Positions 42,647 through 50,913 of a DNA stretch of 64,000 nt are shown here, one piece after another. Position 1 is the first letter of the stretch, and each line of letters starts with the position of its first letter. The translations under genes were made by a program, and so were the position numbers. Location of the stretch: contig CBDFHH010000003.1 of NCBI GenBank assembly GCA_965247665.1, positions 1-64,000 of the forward strand. Direction: 5' to 3'. The notes under the pieces are model-generated. The model was not told the origin of the DNA and made no database searches. It saw only the letters and a list, made by a program, of their open reading frames with translations. Source of the DNA: CAUZWH01 sp965247665 (GTDB taxonomy: Bacteria; Pseudomonadota; Alphaproteobacteria; SHVV01).

Positions 42647-43859
42647 AGTTGATCGCTCCCGGCTTACGCCCCACGAGATCGAAGATGCCGCGGTACTTCA
42701 TCGACACCGCATGGTTCGTGAAGGCCGTCGTGTAGATGCCCTCGACGCGAACGATCAGCTTGCGCTCGATCTCACGGATCACCGCCCGGCAGGTGGCGAG
42801 CGTGGCGATGAGCTTCGAGAGCTTGCGGCCGCGCGCAATGGCGAAGTCCGAGAGCATGTAGATGCGGTCCTGCCGGCCGGACTTGTCGCGGGTATAGATG
42901 AACCCGCCGGCGAGGCGGCCGTCGAGATAGACCGTGTAGTTCATCATCCCCGCGACGTGGACGATTCCCTTAGCCAGGTAGCGGTCCTTGAGAAAGTTCA
43001 TGTGCTGCGCCGTCGCCGGAACGATCTTGACTTGCGCCTCCGGGCCCAGCGCCTGGACATCCACCGCCGTGTAAAGAAACGGATCGGACCGGTGTCCGTG
43101 CCGGCGCACGGATGAGGCCGCGTTGCCGGCGTAGGTGTAGACCGGCTTGTTGGTCATGTTCCGGTAGACCGTCGCGGGCGTGTGCCCGGGCAGCACCTTG
43201 TCCGCGATCACGCAATAGCGAACGCCGAGCTCGTCGAGCTCCGCGATCCAGCCTTCCAGATCGTTCGGGTCCCAGACGCGGTAAGCCGGCGCCGCCCAGT
43301 CCACGTTGCCGTCGACGAAGCGATAGAGACGCTCATAGCCCTCTTTGTACGTGGGCGGGAAGGCCGCGATGCCGCCGCCCGTCTCCACTGCCCGCTTGAC
43401 CTGATCCCGAAAATCGCCGGGCGTGAAGCTCTCGATCTCCAGTCCGTCGAGAAACGCGGCGAGCTTCCCCGCCGCGCTTCCGAGATACCGGTCGAAGTTC
43501 TCCCGGTAGTGCCGGAAGTGGACGACCGCGTGGGCGTTATCGCCTTTGTATTGCGCCATCTCCAACGCGACCAAGACTGCGGCGACGCGTTCCGTGAACG
43601 AGCTGACCTCGGCTTCCACGAAATCGAGCCGCCCGCGGAACGTGAGCGGAAAGGTCTGCCCGTTGGCCAGCGCGCCCAGACCGCAGCTCAGGAGCGAGAC
43701 ATCGTTGGAGTGAACTCGGACTTGGGGATGGCGTTCCTTGATCGCCCGGTCGACCCGGAACGACCCCGAGCAGCACACGAATACATCGCCCCAGGCGCCG
43801 AACTCCACCGTGCGAAGTATTTGCTGGACGACGGGTCGCGGAACGGCGCCTGTGAACAT
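42549..43859 (-). CDS. Predicted adenine-methyltransferase-like / Mom-like GNAT fusion (antirestriction DNA modification)
   Basis: This 436-residue protein starts at the ATG at 43859, which has GAGG seven bases upstream; an ATG at 43904 has none. Residues 1-260 resemble phage antirestriction adenine methyltransferases of the D12 type: VFVCCSGSFRVDRAI, SNDVSLLSCGLGALA and AAFPPTYKEGYE, where FPPTY (167-171) stands in place of DPPY. Residues 275-415 look like an acetyltransferase-fold domain of the Mom kind (YTVYLDGRLAGGFIYTRD, YMLSDFAIARGRKLSKLIAT). Mom of phage Mu converts adenine to a carbamoylmethyl form that resists restriction. A protective hypermodification role is inferred; the exact chemistry is not shown. 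Confidence 0.6.
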   Translation of the reverse strand: MFTGAVPRPVVQQILRTVEFGAWGDVFVCCSGSFRVDRAIKERHPQVRVHSNDVSLLSCGLGALANGQTFPLTFRGRLDFVEAEVSSFTERVAAVLVALEMAQYKGDNAHAVVHFRHYRENFDRYLGSAAGKLAAFLDGLEIESFTPGDFRDQVKRAVETGGGIAAFPPTYKEGYERLYRFVDGNVDWAAPAYRVWDPNDLEGWIAELDELGVRYCVIADKVLPGHTPATVYRNMTNKPVYTYAGNAASSVRRHGHRSDPFLYTAVDVQALGPEAQVKIVPATAQHMNFLKDRYLAKGIVHVAGMMNYTVYLDGRLAGGFIYTRDKSGRQDRIYMLSDFAIARGRKLSKLIATLATCRAVIREIERKLIVRVEGIYTTAFTNHAVSMKYRGIFDLVGRKPGAINYVSAVREHAPNDIYREWFRRYARDAQPVRQAA

Positions 43860-43955
43860 GAAAATCCTCGTAACATATTGTTTTTGCGCGCTTTTTCCTT
43901 GCATTATCGGGCAATTGTTATAGAATAAACCTTGTCAAAAAGACCCCAAAAGAAA

Positions 43956-43994
43956 CCCCCGACACCTACGTTTGGACAACCAGGGTGCCGGGGG
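43956..43994 (+). promoter_or_regulatory. Leader hairpin before the MoxR cassette
   Basis: CCCCCGACACC pairs with GGTGCCGGGGG (11 bp, one mismatch) around a 17-nt loop, within the untranslated leader that ends in AAAGGAG before the ATG at 44026. The DNA upstream (43885-43945) is AT-rich and shared with the divergent Mom-like gene, so promoters probably lie there, for example TATAGAAT on the plus strand and TTGACA on the minus strand. Confidence 0.4.
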
Positions 43995-44025
43995 CGATGC
44001 AACCCCCCGAAAGGAGTTACAAGCA

Positions 44026-45036
44026 ATGACCATAGCATCAAACTACACCCTCAAGCCATCGCAGGTGTCCGAGGCCCTGGGCGTCCTGGTCGGCATCAAG
44101 CAGCCGGTCATGATCTGGGGCCCGCCCGGCGTCGGCAAGTCGGCCATCGTCAAGCAGGTCGCGAACGAGAGCGACCTCGAGCTGCGCGACGTTCGGGCCA
44201 TCCTGCTCGATCCCGTCGACCTGCGCGGCCTGCCGCACATCAACGGCGACGGGCGCGCCCATTGGGCGGTACCCGAGTTCCTGCCCCGCGAGGGCAAAGG
44301 CATCCTGTTCCTGGACGAGCTGACGGCGGCTCCGCAGCTGACCCAGGCCGCCTGCTATCAGCTGATCCTCGACCGCAAGCTCGGCGAATACGAGCTGCCC
44401 GAGGGCTGGACCATCATCGCGGCCGGCAACCGCGAGAGCGACCGCGGCGTCGTTCACCGCATGCCCTCTCCCCTCACCAACCGGTTTGTCCATCTCGACT
44501 TCGGCGTCGATCTCGACGACTGGACGAAGTGGGCGACGAAGCACGGAATCGCGACCGAGGTGATCGCGTTTCTGCGTTTCCGTGACGAGCTGCTGCACGA
44601 CTTCGACCCGAAGCGTTCGGAGAAGGCGTTCCCGACGCCCCGGTCGTGGGAGTTCGTCAGCAACATCGTCGGCTCCGGCACCGTCACCAACGGCATCGAG
44701 TATCCGCTGATCGCCGGCGCCGTCGGCGAGGGCGCGGCGGCCGAGTTCATGGGCTTCCTCAAGATCGCCCGGAGCATCCAGAGCCCGGACATGATCCTGA
44801 TGAACCCGGACGGCGGAGACATCCCCGAGGAAGCGGCGACGCTCTACGCGATCTCGACCGCGCTCGCGCGCAAGGCGACCGAGAACAACATGGACCGGGT
44901 CGTGACTTACGCAAACCGGCTGCCCGACGAGTTCAGCGTTCTGCTGGTCAAGGACGCGCTCGGCCGCGACCCCTCCGTGGCGGACACCCGCGCCTACATC
45001 GAGTGGGTGGCCGAGCATCATGAGGTCATGTCATGA
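44026..45036 (+). CDS. MoxR-type AAA+ ATPase
   Basis: The 336-residue protein starts MTIASNYTLKPSQVSEALGV, with AAAGGAG upstream. It has Walker A WGPPGVGKSA (31-40), Walker B ILFLDELTAA (about 93-102), sensor-1 WTIIAAGNRESD and an arginine-finger region PSPLTNRFVHLDF, all typical of MoxR/RavA ATPases. MoxR proteins work as chaperones with VWA-domain partners, which here are encoded two genes downstream. Genes overlap (ATGA at 45033), so this is a three-protein operon. Its plus orientation inside a minus-strand prophage marks it as accessory cargo. Confidence 0.88.
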   Translation: MTIASNYTLKPSQVSEALGVLVGIKQPVMIWGPPGVGKSAIVKQVANESDLELRDVRAILLDPVDLRGLPHINGDGRAHWAVPEFLPREGKGILFLDELTAAPQLTQAACYQLILDRKLGEYELPEGWTIIAAGNRESDRGVVHRMPSPLTNRFVHLDFGVDLDDWTKWATKHGIATEVIAFLRFRDELLHDFDPKRSEKAFPTPRSWEFVSNIVGSGTVTNGIEYPLIAGAVGEGAAAEFMGFLKIARSIQSPDMILMNPDGGDIPEEAATLYAISTALARKATENNMDRVVTYANRLPDEFSVLLVKDALGRDPSVADTRAYIEWVAEHHEVMS

Positions 45037-45896
45037 GCGCCCTGACCGAGAAAGCCATGCTGGTGCGCCAGGCGGTCAACGTCTGGTCGGGCCGCAAGTT
45101 CGACAAGAAGGTGACCCGGGAAGTCCTCGATCACCACAATGCGGGCCTCGACGCCGGCCGCTGGAACAAGAGCCTGGTCGCCAGGGCCGCCCTGGCCGAC
45201 GTGAACCGGGTTACGAACCTCGCCCGGACGCACCACTACGAGCACACGCTGTCGTGGGAGGACTGGGGCGCCCGCATCCTGCCGGCGGCGGCGTATTTCG
45301 ACTACATGAACGAGCAACGCGACTTCAAGACCGAGTTCGATGCGGCAGCGGACGCGTTCGAGCGCAACTACGTCCAATACGTGAACGATGCGAAGGCCGC
45401 GCTAGGCGGCATGTTCGACTCGGACGACTATCCCGACGTTTACGAGATCAGGTCGCGGTTCGCGTTCGAGACCATCGTCAGTCCGCTGCCGGATCAAGGC
45501 GACTTCCGGGTCAACCTGAACGCCTCCGAGGTCCAGCGCATCCAGGCGGACATCGAGTCGCGAACCCGCAACATCCTGCACGATGCGACCGACGAGTGCT
45601 GGAAGCGGCTTTACAAATCGGTCGAGCACATGACCGAACGGCTGTCCGACGCGGACAACCGGTTCCACGACACCCTGGTCGGCAATTTGCGCGATCTCGT
45701 AGACCTGTTGCCGAAACTTAATATCGCGGACGACCCGGAGCTCGAGCGAATGCGCCAGGACGTGGCCGCGAAACTCTGCTCGAACGATCCATCCGTGCTG
45801 CGGCCGAACTCGAAGGACTTCGACAAGGCTGTCCGCGAGCAGCAGGCGAACGATGCCGAACAGATCCTCGACGCGATGTCCGGCTACGTGAGCTAA
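45033..45896 (+). CDS. DUF3150-like helical protein of the MoxR-VWA cassette
   Basis: This 287-residue, mostly helical protein (MSALTEKAMLVRQAVNVWSG) has FDKKVTREVLDHHNAGLDAG, AARILPAAAYFDYMNEQRDF-like sequence and a long charged C-terminal helix (KDFDKAVREQQANDAEQILD). Genes between MoxR and VWA-metallopeptidase genes in phages often belong to DUF3150, and the character fits, but the assignment rests mostly on context. It overlaps the ATPase gene by four bases. Confidence 0.6.
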   Translation: MSALTEKAMLVRQAVNVWSGRKFDKKVTREVLDHHNAGLDAGRWNKSLVARAALADVNRVTNLARTHHYEHTLSWEDWGARILPAAAYFDYMNEQRDFKTEFDAAADAFERNYVQYVNDAKAALGGMFDSDDYPDVYEIRSRFAFETIVSPLPDQGDFRVNLNASEVQRIQADIESRTRNILHDATDECWKRLYKSVEHMTERLSDADNRFHDTLVGNLRDLVDLLPKLNIADDPELERMRQDVAAKLCSNDPSVLRPNSKDFDKAVREQQANDAEQILDAMSGYVS

Positions 45897-45906
45897 GGAG
45901 ACCATC

Positions 45907-47052
45907 ATGGAAACCAGAACCAAACTCACCAAGGCGCGGACCCGCCTCGTGCTGTCACAGCCGTTCTTCGGCTCGCTCGCACTCCGCATGGGCCTGATCG
46001 AGAACCCCGGCATCGAGACCATGGCGACGAACGGCCGCGAAGTTTACTTCAATCCTTCCTTCGTTGACGGGCTCACCATGGACGAGCTCGTGGGTGTTCT
46101 CGCTCATGAGGTCATGCACCCGGCCTGCAACCACCACACCCGCCGCGGCGGCCGCGACGCGGAGCGGTGGAACATCGCAGCCGACTACGCGATCAACCCC
46201 GTTCTGACCGACAACGGCTTCACGCTTCCCGAAGGGGCGTTGCTCGACCCGGCCTATTCGGGTCTCAGCGCCGAAGCCATCTACAACCGGTTGCCGCCGG
46301 ACCAGTCGGGCGGCGGCGGAGACGACGGCACCTGCCCGGACCCGGGCCGCTGCGGCGGTGTCATGGACGCCCCCGGAGAGGCGGGCAACCCCTCACTGGC
46401 CGAACTGGCGTCCGCCGAAGCCGAGTGGCGGCAGGCGGTGGCGCAGTCGGCGACCATCGCCAAGAACGCCGGCAAGCTGCCCGGCGACCTGGCGCGCATG
46501 GTCGACGAAGTGCTGCACCCGAAGGCCGATTGGCGCGAAATACTCCGCCGCTTCGTGGAGATGTCCGCAAAGCAGGAGTACCGCTGGAACCCGCCGAACC
46601 GGCGCTTCGTGCACCAGGGCATCTACCTGCCCTCGTGCCGGTCGGAGCAGATGCCGCCGATCGCGATTGCGATCGATACCAGCGGCAGCGTATCGCAGCC
46701 CGAAATGAACCAGTTCGCGGCTGAGATCACGAGCATCCTCGAGGACTGCATGCCGGAAGAAATCCACGTCCTCTATTGCGATTCGCGGCTGCGCAACGCG
46801 GAGACGTTCTCGCCGCATGACCTGCCGATCGAGCTGCATCCGCGCGGCGGCGGCGGGACCGACTTCCGGCCGCCGTTCGAGTGGCTGGACGAGGCCGAGA
46901 TCGACCCCGTCTGCATGGTCTATCTGACCGATTTGTACTGCACCAGCTATCCCGACGAGCCGGCCTATCCGACCCTTTGGGTGACCACGGCCGCGCCGGG
47001 ATATGTGAGTGAGCCGCCGTTCGGTGAAGTCGTACACATGGGAGAAATCTGA
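45907..47052 (+). CDS. DUF2201-like metallopeptidase with VWA domain
   Basis: The 381-residue protein has a zinc-peptidase motif HEVMH (67-71) with further His at 76-77 in the N-terminal half, where MDELVGVLAHEVMHPACNHH is the core helix. A Gly/Pro-rich linker (130-165) leads to a VWA-type C-terminal domain with MIDAS-like DTSGS (257-261), and CDSRLRNAETF and GGGGTDFRPPFEWL further on. This is the DUF2201 N plus VWA-like layout. It follows the DUF3150-like gene after 10 bp and overlaps the next gene by one base. The peptidase may be remodelled or activated by the MoxR ATPase. Confidence 0.82.
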   Translation: METRTKLTKARTRLVLSQPFFGSLALRMGLIENPGIETMATNGREVYFNPSFVDGLTMDELVGVLAHEVMHPACNHHTRRGGRDAERWNIAADYAINPVLTDNGFTLPEGALLDPAYSGLSAEAIYNRLPPDQSGGGGDDGTCPDPGRCGGVMDAPGEAGNPSLAELASAEAEWRQAVAQSATIAKNAGKLPGDLARMVDEVLHPKADWREILRRFVEMSAKQEYRWNPPNRRFVHQGIYLPSCRSEQMPPIAIAIDTSGSVSQPEMNQFAAEITSILEDCMPEEIHVLYCDSRLRNAETFSPHDLPIELHPRGGGGTDFRPPFEWLDEAEIDPVCMVYLTDLYCTSYPDEPAYPTLWVTTAAPGYVSEPPFGEVVHMGEI

Positions 47053-47342
47053 TGGAACCCACGAGCTTGAACACCTACACCATCATCGGCCTGCACCCGG
47101 ACACCGAGTGGAGCGACGGGCTCCGCGCCGCGACGTTCGTTCACGTCGTCAGGGCCGGCACCCCCACCTTGGCGGCGCGCGAGGCCAAGCGGCAGATGAC
47201 CACGGGCCACCCGGAAGACCCCGGCGATCCAGACGACATCATGATCATCGCCGTCTTCGAGGGCGGTCACAGAGACCACTATGAGCCGACCCTCGACACC
47301 GAGGCCTACGAGCGCGAGTACGAACGGGAGCTGGGCCAATGA
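47052..47342 (+). CDS. Small hypothetical protein of the MoxR operon
   Basis: This 96-residue acidic protein (MEPTSLNTYTIIGLHPDTEW) contains AATFVHVVRAGTPTLAAREA and DDIMIIAVFEGGHRDHYEPT. The pattern suggests a small alpha/beta fold seen in plasmid and phage proteins that share cassettes with DUF488-like genes. No catalytic motif is evident. Its start lies in the stop of the metallopeptidase gene and its end overlaps the next start. Confidence 0.65.
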   Translation: MEPTSLNTYTIIGLHPDTEWSDGLRAATFVHVVRAGTPTLAAREAKRQMTTGHPEDPGDPDDIMIIAVFEGGHRDHYEPTLDTEAYEREYERELGQ

Positions 47343-47707
47343 AGACCGCGAGCTTCAAGACCTACACCGGCCCCGGCCGGATCTCGATTGCCCGGTGGGA
47401 GCCGCGCGGAACGCCAGCCGGCTACCGGCGCTATATGGCGCTCGCGCCGACCCGCGAGATGATGCGCATGCCCGAGGCTCAATATCGCGAAATCTACTTC
47501 CGCGACATCGTCGGTCACCTTGACGCGCAGGTTGTGTGGGACGACCTGAACGCACTGGCCGGCGGCGCTGAGCCGGTCCTGCTCTGTTGGGAGAAGCCGC
47601 CGTTCAGCGCCGCGAACTGGTGCCATCGCCGGATCGTGGCCGAATGGTTCGCCGATCAACTCGGTAGGATCATCCTTGAGCACAACCCGAGCTCCCTTCT
47701 CACTTAA
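47339..47707 (+). CDS. DUF488-like protein
   Basis: The 122-residue protein starts MKTASFKTYTGPGRISIARW. The C-terminal PVLLCWEKPPFSAANWCHRR with IVAEWFADQLG matches the DUF488 hallmark of a Cys followed by Cys-His-Arg near a helix; these proteins may bind metal or nucleotides. It is the last gene of the plus-strand operon. A GC-rich hairpin follows at 47715. Confidence 0.65.
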   Translation: MKTASFKTYTGPGRISIARWEPRGTPAGYRRYMALAPTREMMRMPEAQYREIYFRDIVGHLDAQVVWDDLNALAGGAEPVLLCWEKPPFSAANWCHRRIVAEWFADQLGRIILEHNPSSLLT

Positions 47708-47714
47708 CGCTTGC

Positions 47715-47747
47715 CCCGCCTGGTCGACCTCGGATCGGCCAGGCGGG
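47715..47747 (+). terminator. GC-rich hairpin at the end of the MoxR operon
   Basis: CCCGCCTGG and CCAGGCGGG form a 9-bp perfect stem with a 15-nt loop, 8 bp after the last stop. No T-run follows, so termination would be weak or Rho-assisted. A second small hairpin (GGTCGGG/CCCGACC) lies near 47810. Confidence 0.45.
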
Positions 47748-47969
47748 CATCCCCGCCCCCCAGGCCATAGAGGTTGGAGCGGGCTGCCGGTTCTGCCCCG
47801 GCGCGGTCGGGGGGTACCCGACCGTGGTCTGTCCGCCCGCGATGACACGAAGTCTTGTTCTTTCCAGAAAAATCGGGACCAGTCGAAGCTGGCCCCGGAG
47901 TTCTCAGGGAGGAGACGCGCCGATATTGGTCTGGTTGATCTGGCCGGACACCGCCTCGGACGCGGGCGG

Positions 47970-48614
47970 CTAGTAATCTTCGTCACGCTCTAGCCGCTTG
48001 CGACAGGGCGGCAGCCATACGAACCCTGGACCGAGTCGCCCGATGGGCTTGGCCGGCTGCATCCAGGCAATCCAGCAGTAGGCGGTGGCGCTGGCGGCGG
48101 TTCGCGAGAGCCTGCCCTTGATCATCGGCACCCGCTCGGTGAACTGGCAAATCCACTCGGGCGGATGCGGCTCGAACAGCGTGGCGTGCCGCCCGATCCC
48201 CTCGAGAAAGCTCGTGCGGACCAGCAGGCAGACACCGGTGTTGGCCAGCTTGAGGCCGCGCCGCGCGAACGCCGCGGCCTTGTTGAACGGTGGGTTGGTG
48301 ATGATCCAGTCAACCGGCTCGGTTGGCTCCCACGGCGACAACAGCCCGTCTGCCAGGAAGTCGCCGACCGGATAGCCGTGCCCGTAATCGTGGACGTCAG
48401 ACGCTTCGACGCGGGCGAAGTATTCGGCCAGCGGGCGGGCCATGTGACCCTCGCCGCAGGCCGGGTCCCATGCGGACTCCGGCCCAATCTTGCCGCAATG
48501 ATCGAGGTGCTCGCAGAGCGCCCGCGTCGCCCATGGCGGCGTCGGGAAGTAGTCGAGCGAGTCCGGCGGCTCGTGCCGCCGCGCCATCACCGCTGTCGAG
48601 TTGTTCTGCGGCAT
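47970..48614 (-). CDS. Phage DNA N6-adenine methyltransferase-like protein
   Basis: The 214-residue protein from the ATG at 48614 (MPQNNSTAVMARRHEPPDSL) has the SAM-binding DPACGEGHMARPLAEYF and the catalytic-type WIITNPPFNKAAAFARRGLK. The C-terminus is Arg-rich. It is a stand-alone small Dam-like methylase often found in phage replication regions, where it may protect phage DNA from restriction. It ends facing the MoxR operon, with convergent stops. Confidence 0.8.
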   Translation of the reverse strand: MPQNNSTAVMARRHEPPDSLDYFPTPPWATRALCEHLDHCGKIGPESAWDPACGEGHMARPLAEYFARVEASDVHDYGHGYPVGDFLADGLLSPWEPTEPVDWIITNPPFNKAAAFARRGLKLANTGVCLLVRTSFLEGIGRHATLFEPHPPEWICQFTERVPMIKGRLSRTAASATAYCWIAWMQPAKPIGRLGPGFVWLPPCRKRLERDEDY

Positions 48615-48673
48615 TACGCGGCTCTCCGCGCCGCCGGCGTCAACGCCTGCGGTGGAATGTATAGCCAGGTCAT
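48614..48673 (-). CDS. Very short ORF coupled to the methyltransferase
   Basis: This 19-codon ORF reads MTWLYIPPQALTPAARRAA and ends in TAATG, so its stop overlaps the methyltransferase start. The opening MTWLYxPPxALT recalls short phage ORFs found in this region of other genomes. It may serve only to couple translation. Confidence 0.3.
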   Translation of the reverse strand: MTWLYIPPQALTPAARRAA

Positions 48674-48770
48674 GCAAGGACGGCCTCGAGCGGGCATTGA
48701 AAACCCACCGCGGCAAGGCCGGGGCGGGCTGGATGGATGCGCCGGGATGCGGGCGCGGCAATGATTTCGG

Positions 48771-48911
48771 TTACTGCATGGGGACCGCGAGGCACCAAGC
48801 GCCGCCAACGGCGGCCCCGGCTCCAAAGACAACCAGCGCCGCCCAGGTTTTCCAGGTGACGATAAAACGCACGTTGCCCAGGAGGGCTTTCAAGGACCTT
48901 GCACGGCTCAT
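48771..48911 (-). CDS. Small single-span membrane protein
   Basis: This 46-codon ORF (MSRARSLKALLGNVRFIVTW) has a perfect AAGGAGG ribosome-binding site six bases upstream. A predicted transmembrane segment follows (WAALVVFGAGAAVGGAWCLA). It is preceded by a basic N-terminus, so the orientation is N-in. It lies between the DUF6456-like gene and the methylase in the early operon. The role is unknown; superinfection exclusion is one possibility. Confidence 0.55.
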   Translation of the reverse strand: MSRARSLKALLGNVRFIVTWKTWAALVVFGAGAAVGGAWCLAVPMQ

Positions 48912-49048
48912 ATTCGTCCTCCTTCAGGCAACAAAAAACCCGCCGCGGGGATGCCGGAGCGGGCAGGCTGTGAACACATCAACTCAATGCTGACAAAAAA
49001 CTACCTGTTGTGTACTACACCCGTCAACCCACAATATGTAGAAAGTTA

Positions 49049-49615
49049 CTAACCCGTTGTCCGCGCTTGCGAATTCGTCCGTTCATAGCCGTAGTGAACG
49101 GCCAGCATGCCAAGCGCCGTAATCAGCACGCCGGTCGCCAGATTGAGGTGTACCGGCCGGCCGTTCCACCCCTGACCGAGCGCCCATTCCCGCAAGCTGT
49201 GCCCAAGACCGGCCACGGACCAGACGCAGCTGCCGCCCGGACTGGCGATGCCGCCCAGCGCTTCGAGGGCGCGATACACCCGCTCGCGCGCCGCGATCTG
49301 GTTGTCGGAGAGCGTACGCTCCCGACGACTTGCCGAGACACGGATCAAATCTCGCGGCGGGGTGGCGTCGTAGGCGGCGATGGTGAAGTGGGCCTCAAAA
49401 TCTCGCGCCGCATCATGCATGGCGGCCGTGATGGTCCCGGCCTTGCGCAGACGCCCGAGTGTATCGACGGCGCGGGCATGGGTGACGGACCGGCCCTCGG
49501 GGTCTGCCTCGGACACCATCTCCGCCTTGCGGCCGCCGGACAGGCGCAGAACCTCCGGCTTCGAGCGCGGGACCCGGGCCTTTCCCTTGGGAGCGCGTTT
49601 CTTGCGTTTAACCAC
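49049..49615 (-). CDS. DUF6456-like phage protein
   Basis: The GTG at 49615 overlaps the end of the previous gene by eight bases and gives 188 residues. The N-terminus is very basic (VVKRKKRAPKGKARVPRSKP). The core shows HARAVDTLGRLRKAGTITAA, MHDAARDFEAHFTIAAYD and RVYRALEALGGIASPGGSCV. That is the DUF6456 pattern found in alphaproteobacterial phages and regulators, with a possible HTH at SLREWALGQGW. It probably binds DNA. Confidence 0.65.
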   Translation of the reverse strand: MVKRKKRAPKGKARVPRSKPEVLRLSGGRKAEMVSEADPEGRSVTHARAVDTLGRLRKAGTITAAMHDAARDFEAHFTIAAYDATPPRDLIRVSASRRERTLSDNQIAARERVYRALEALGGIASPGGSCVWSVAGLGHSLREWALGQGWNGRPVHLNLATGVLITALGMLAVHYGYERTNSQARTTG

Positions 49616-49805
49616 GCGCGGCTCTCTCTTCGGGCCGCCTGCCGTAGAGTTTCTCGCCCAGCTGGCGCACCAGCTCGCGCTCAGGCCAGGTGAGACGGCC
49701 GTCCTCGGCGGCGACCACCAGGATGCCTTGATCACGCCAGCCCTCGCGTTTGTCTTCGTCGGCCGGCCGGCGCTCGCCGCCATAGCCCTTGGACAACCAC
49801 CTCAC
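49608..49805 (-). CDS. Small hypothetical phage protein
   Basis: The 65-residue product (MRWLSKGYGGERRPADEDKR) includes AAEDGRLTWPERELVRQLGE. It is linked by four-base overlap to the upstream DUF6378-like gene and overlaps the downstream one. Charged helical character only; no family recognised beyond recurrent occurrence in such operons. Confidence 0.5.
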   Translation of the reverse strand: MRWLSKGYGGERRPADEDKREGWRDQGILVVAAEDGRLTWPERELVRQLGEKLYGRRPEERAARG

Positions 49806-50059
49806 CGGGTGATCTCCCTCAAGCAGGCGCCGTAGCCGAGGATATCAACGAGGCTGTCGAGGTGTTTAGGGTTGTGAGCAAGCCGCGCCATCTTGAGGTC
49901 CATCAGGCAGACCGCGACCTGGGCCGCCGTGACCCTGACGCCGAGTACCTGCGACCAGCGCGCCGCGATGTGTTCGAACAGGTCCTCGGGCTCGCCGTAT
50001 TCGCCCCGCCGCTTATCGACCACGGCGGCGGCGTCCTGGAGCAGCATGGTGCCGTTCAT
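49802..50059 (-). CDS. DUF6378-like phage protein
   Basis: This 85-residue protein (MNGTMLLQDAAAVVDKRRGE) has YGEPEDLFEHIAARWSQVLG and VAVCLMDLKMARLAHNPKHL with DSLVDILGYGA, the pattern of DUF6378, a small all-helical phage family reminiscent of MazG-type nucleotide-binding helices. It overlaps both neighbours by four bases, as does most of this early operon. Confidence 0.7.
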   Translation of the reverse strand: MNGTMLLQDAAAVVDKRRGEYGEPEDLFEHIAARWSQVLGVRVTAAQVAVCLMDLKMARLAHNPKHLDSLVDILGYGACLREITR

Positions 50060-50646
50060 CGCGCACCTGCCTGGTTCTCAATGGCCCATAGCAGCAGCGC
50101 GATGGCGTCGGCCTCGTTGTCGTCACAGGGAGCGAAGCCGCGCGCGCGGACAGCCTCGATTACCGCCTGCTTGGACGCGTTGCCCTTGCCGGTGACGTGC
50201 CGCTTGATGGTGCCGACCGGCACGCCTTGATAGGGGATGCCGTGGTGCTCGCACCAGGCGGTCACATGCGCCAGGAAGCCGCCGTAAATGTGGGCGGCGC
50301 TGGTGCCGGCATGACTTCGGACTTCCTCGATGTAGACGGCATCGATGCCGCCGGTCGTGTTCTTGAGTTCGGTGAGCCAGTGCTTGAAGCGCAGAAAACG
50401 CATTCCGCCACCGGAGAACCGATCGGGACGGAACGAGACGGTACTACTGGCGACGGTGCCGTCCGGATCGCGGAGCGCCCAGCCGGTCGCGGTGCCGAGA
50501 TCGAGGGCGAGGATGGCGCCGGCGTCGAATGCGCCGGTGTCGGTGGCGGCGGGAGGTGTCGCACCAGCCACCGAGCAGGCGATGCCCGCCGGCGGCACGG
50601 CATGGTTCTCAAGCGGCGGATTTTTGGGCAGAGTTACGTGAGCCAT
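50056..50646 (-). CDS. RuvC-like RNase H-fold nuclease (Holliday junction resolvase-like)
   Basis: The 196-residue protein from the ATG at 50646 (MAHVTLPKNPPLENHAVPPA) has an RNase-H-fold start ILALDLGTATGWALRD with the first catalytic Asp, a Glu in AVYIEEVRSHAG, and the final acidic pair in CDDNEADAIALLLW. KRHVTGKGNASKQAVIEAVR is the RuvC-like helix. Phages use these to resolve recombination intermediates before packaging. It is the first gene after the repeat array in the direction of transcription. Confidence 0.8.
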   Translation of the reverse strand: MAHVTLPKNPPLENHAVPPAGIACSVAGATPPAATDTGAFDAGAILALDLGTATGWALRDPDGTVASSTVSFRPDRFSGGGMRFLRFKHWLTELKNTTGGIDAVYIEEVRSHAGTSAAHIYGGFLAHVTAWCEHHGIPYQGVPVGTIKRHVTGKGNASKQAVIEAVRARGFAPCDDNEADAIALLLWAIENQAGAR

Positions 50647-50678
50647 GGTGATTTCCTTGATCGGGGTTGTCGTGGCGA

Positions 50679-50718
50679 GGGTGGCGGCGGGGAACTTCCA
50701 GGAACGCCGCCGCCACCC
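50679..50718. other. Strong GC hairpin between the repeat array and the RuvC-like gene
   Basis: GGGTGGCGGCG pairs exactly with CGCCGCCACCC (11 bp). It lies 33 bp before the RuvC-like start codon, in the untranslated leader, and could stop or slow transcription leaving the array. Confidence 0.45.
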
Positions 50719-50913
50719 GTCTCTCGATTCAGGTCTTCGCTTGCCTCGTCCTTTCGTCGATTGATGCTCGCCGTCCCCGCGCCGGTGCAGTTTGATCTCT
50801 ACCGAACGGAATCGACGCGAGGCGGCGAGCCACCCGAATGGGGCGTTGAATGGCGATCGCGGCGGGGTGGCGGAGTGACCTGGCTCGGGGCCGGCCAGCA
50901 AACCTCAACACCG

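Noticed and set aside
47760..47860. Possible tRNA-like or riboswitch fold after the MoxR operon
   Set aside because: Small GC hairpins only; no anticodon arm, T arm or known aptamer core could be drawn.
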